Shown here piece by piece: positions 62,503 through 64,000 of a stretch of DNA of 64,000 nt. The notes under the pieces were generated by a model, which was not told the origin of the DNA, ran no database searches, and saw only the letters and a list, made by a program, of their open reading frames with translations. The stretch is from NCBI RefSeq assembly GCF_009796865.1, contig NZ_CP047028.1:372001-436000 (forward strand). Direction: 5' to 3'. Every line of letters starts with the position of its first letter. Within the stretch, counting starts at the first letter, position 1. A program made the position numbers and the translations under genes. Origin of the DNA: Formosa sp. L2A11 (GTDB taxonomy: Bacteria; Bacteroidota; Bacteroidia; Flavobacteriales; Flavobacteriaceae).

Positions 62503-63057
62503 TTAAATACGTTCTCTACGCTTAGCTATAATCTTCTGAAAACTAGACGGTGTTAATCCTGTTATTTTTTTAAACTGCCCCGATAAATGTGCAACACTAC
62601 TGTATTGTAAACGATGCGCAATTTCTGTTAATGTTAAACTGGTATTACTAGACATTAACTCTTTTGCGTAATCTATCTTTTTTAAGATGACAAAATTCTC
62701 TATTGAAGAATACGTTACTTCAGAAAACACACCCGACAAATAATTATAAGAATAATTAAGATGAGCTGTAAGCAATGTAGATGTATTATAGTCTTGATCT
62801 TCTTGAGAATTATAAATCATGTCTGAAACAAGATCTTTAATACGTTGTACCAGAACATCTTTTTCGTCCTGAATAATTTCAATTCCGTAAAATTCTAAAC
62901 CAGAAATAAGCGCCTCTTTTTTATCTGCTTGCAAACTAGAAGATAATTCAACCTCTCCAATTCCGTTTAATTTATACGGAATATCTAGCTCATTTAACTG
63001 CGCTTCTAACACACGTTTACAAACCACTTGGTAATCGAATTTAACGAATAATTTCAT
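62503..63057 (-). CDS. AraC-family transcriptional regulator
   Basis: The 184-residue product is short for the family. The C-terminal half (about 85-182) is the double HTH: FVILKKIDYAKELMSSNTSLTLTEIAHRLQYSSVAHLSGQFKKITGLTPSSFQ, with the diagnostic second-helix pattern. The N-terminal 80 residues (VELSSSLQADKKEALISGLEFYGIEII) resemble a small ferredoxin-like domain, not a cupin. No target is evident. The neighbours are small stress-type proteins on the same strand. Confidence 0.88.
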   Translation of the reverse strand: MKLFVKFDYQVVCKRVLEAQLNELDIPYKLNGIGEVELSSSLQADKKEALISGLEFYGIEIIQDEKDVLVQRIKDLVSDMIYNSQEDQDYNTSTLLTAHLNYSYNYLSGVFSEVTYSSIENFVILKKIDYAKELMSSNTSLTLTEIAHRLQYSSVAHLSGQFKKITGLTPSSFQKIIAKRRERI

Positions 63058-63170
63058 AAAAGCCTTATATAATTAACTTCAGCAAAATACAAATATCTTA
63101 ACCATAATAATGATTTAAATTTTGAATTTTATTTCTGATAAAATCAATAAGACTAATTCCGTTTTTATCC

Positions 63171-63518
63171 TTAATCTTTAGACAAGACATTTGCCTTATC
63201 TGAATAATTTGCATCTGGGATGCCCTTAAAAAACGCTGCATCGTCTAAATTTGCAGAAGGTCCAAATCCTGTTAAAAACGTTCCTTTAGATGCTGTTGGC
63301 GTTTCTAAAACATATAAAATAGACATGTCAGACGGATTACTCATACCTTCATACCGGTGTTCTGCAACCACTTTTACATGGTCTGCGTTAAAGGTTTCTT
63401 TAGTGTCTAAGTCTACCAAAAGTCCATCCCGAACCTGATAACTCGCACAATATCCTTTCTCTTGATATTGTTTTATAAAATCACTTTCATGTTTAGCGTA
63501 TTGGTTTAATTCTGTCAT
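63171..63518 (-). CDS. Hypothetical small soluble protein, 115 aa
   Basis: The product has 115 residues and no signal peptide or membrane segment. The pattern (YQEKGYCASYQVRDGLLVDLDTKE, HRYEGMSNPSDMSILYVLET, GTFLTGFGPSANLD) is one I associate with small conserved proteins of Flavobacteriaceae sometimes labelled phosphoribosylpyrophosphate synthetase. It is far too short for that enzyme and lacks a PRPP loop, so I treat it as unknown. Its own terminator region separates it from the next gene. Confidence 0.7.
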   Translation of the reverse strand: MTELNQYAKHESDFIKQYQEKGYCASYQVRDGLLVDLDTKETFNADHVKVVAEHRYEGMSNPSDMSILYVLETPTASKGTFLTGFGPSANLDDAAFFKGIPDANYSDKANVLSKD

Positions 63519-63541
63519 AATTATTCTTTTAATAAATTAAT

Positions 63542-63572
63542 AAAAAAAGGTGCATTCCGAAGAACACACCTT
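63542..63572 (-). terminator. Terminator after the small lipoprotein gene
   Basis: On the minus strand AAGGTGTGTTC and GGAATGCACCTT form an imperfect stem followed by T7. It lies downstream of the 68-residue gene (63608-63814). Confidence 0.65.
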
Positions 63573-63607
63573 GTTACATAATATTAGAAAGTAAATCTTT
63601 TTCTTTC

Positions 63608-63814
63608 TTAATCTACAGCGTCTTCAACATCATCGGCTGCATCTTCAATGCCATCTCCTACATCATCTGCAGTATTTTCAATGTCATCACCAACAGCATC
63701 TGCTGCGTCTTCAATTTTATCTCCTGTTGTTTTTTGTTCTCTACAACTAGTAAAAGCCGATAGAGATACCATCATGGCAATAGCCATAAAAAAAATATAA
63801 GCTGATTTTCTCAT
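63608..63814 (-). CDS. Small acidic lipoprotein with heptad-like repeats
   Basis: The 68-residue product has signal SAYIFFMAIAMMVSLSAFTSC with Cys24. The mature part is almost entirely repeats of the form DxxEDAADxVGD (EDAADAVGDDIENTADDVGD and so on), predicted to form an acidic amphipathic helix. Similar proteins accompany DUF1328 and stress genes in flavobacteria. The function is unknown. Confidence 0.75.
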   Translation of the reverse strand: MRKSAYIFFMAIAMMVSLSAFTSCREQKTTGDKIEDAADAVGDDIENTADDVGDGIEDAADDVEDAVD

Positions 63815-63839
63815 TGTTGTGGTTTTAAAAAGTTATTGA

Positions 63840-64000
63840 TTATTTTATGGGATTTCTACCTGTAAATAGCGAGATTACAAATAGTACTAAAAATATAAAA
63901 AATAAGATTTTTGCAATTCCAGCAGCTCCTGCTGCGATTCCACCGAATCCGAAAATACCGGCGACTATTGCTAAAATTATAAATGTTACTGTCCAACGTA
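63840..64000 (-). CDS. DUF1328 (YtjA-like) small membrane protein, cut by right edge
   Basis: The frame read from the right edge encodes [30 protein letters not shown] followed by [16 protein letters not shown] and a stop at 63840-63842. This is the two-helix, Gly/Ala-rich DUF1328 pattern and nearly the family's full length (about 54 residues), so only the first residue or so, including the start codon, is missing. These proteins are stress-induced in other bacteria, and their role is unknown. Confidence 0.88.
   Translation of the reverse strand, partial: RWTVTFIILAIVAGIFGFGGIAAGAAGIAKILFFIFLVLFVISLFTGRNPIK

Noticed and set aside
63171..63518. Phosphoribosylpyrophosphate synthetase
   Set aside because: At 115 residues and without a PRPP-binding loop it cannot be that enzyme; the name is likely a carried-over label.

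Overview
The window is AT-rich Bacteroidota DNA, almost certainly from a marine member of the Flavobacteriaceae. The evidence is two SusC/SusD pairs, a type IX secretion tail, many Bacteroidota-type lipoproteins, A-rich start regions without Shine-Dalgarno sequences, and a large alginate-degrading repertoire. No rRNA or complete tRNA gene and no CRISPR array was seen.

Region 1 (1-7200) is a mosaic accessory region. It holds the 5' end of a group II intron (minus strand, running off the left edge), a Gfo/Idh/MocA oxidoreductase gene, the decayed 3' part of a second group II intron, two related IS110-type ends (one with a truncated transposase), four tightly packed minus-strand genes (a 5'(3')-deoxyribonucleotidase-like HAD protein and three unknowns), and a two-gene HTH plus HNH-nuclease module. 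Two copies of a 124-127 bp element with inverted ends lie at 231-357 and 4984-5107. The intron 5' end sits exactly beside the first copy.

Region 2 (7200-25700) is a polysaccharide utilization locus on the minus strand: SusC, SusD, a GH144-like lipoprotein, an alpha/beta esterase, a GH3 glucosidase, a GH43 with discoidin and FN3 modules, and a sugar porter. It lies downstream of a 931-residue membrane-bound regulator with a periplasmic propeller/Y_Y_Y sensor and a cytoplasmic LuxR-type HTH but no kinase. GH144 plus GH3 suggests a beta-glucan, possibly beta-1,2-glucan. A TPR hybrid histidine kinase is transcribed divergently.

Region 3 (25700-39500) holds a multidomain, T9SS-exported PL6 alginate lyase, housekeeping genes (sterol desaturase-like, VOC, HPF-like, TetR plus AarF/UbiB-like kinase), a heparinase II/III-type lyase, an M23 peptidase and small membrane proteins.

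Region 4 (39900-54700) is an alginate utilization locus: DEH reductase (SDR), hexuronate-type MFS transporter, GntR/FCD regulator, PL7 lyase, PKD lipoprotein, SusD, SusC, PL17 oligoalginate lyase, an unknown small membrane protein, and a kelch protein. Sites built on TGGT-NN-ACCA occur upstream of the GntR gene, of susC and of the PL17 transcription unit. They are good candidates for a common GntR operator and would tie the locus into one regulon. KDG kinase, KDPG aldolase and KdgF are not in the window.

Region 5 (54900-64000) holds a lipoprotein cytochrome c, a LacI regulator, a universal stress protein, an APH-like kinase, an MBOAT/SGNH O-acyltransferase pair, a frameshifted SYLF-domain gene, an AraC regulator and small stress-type envelope proteins. 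The last of these, DUF1328-like, is cut by the right edge.
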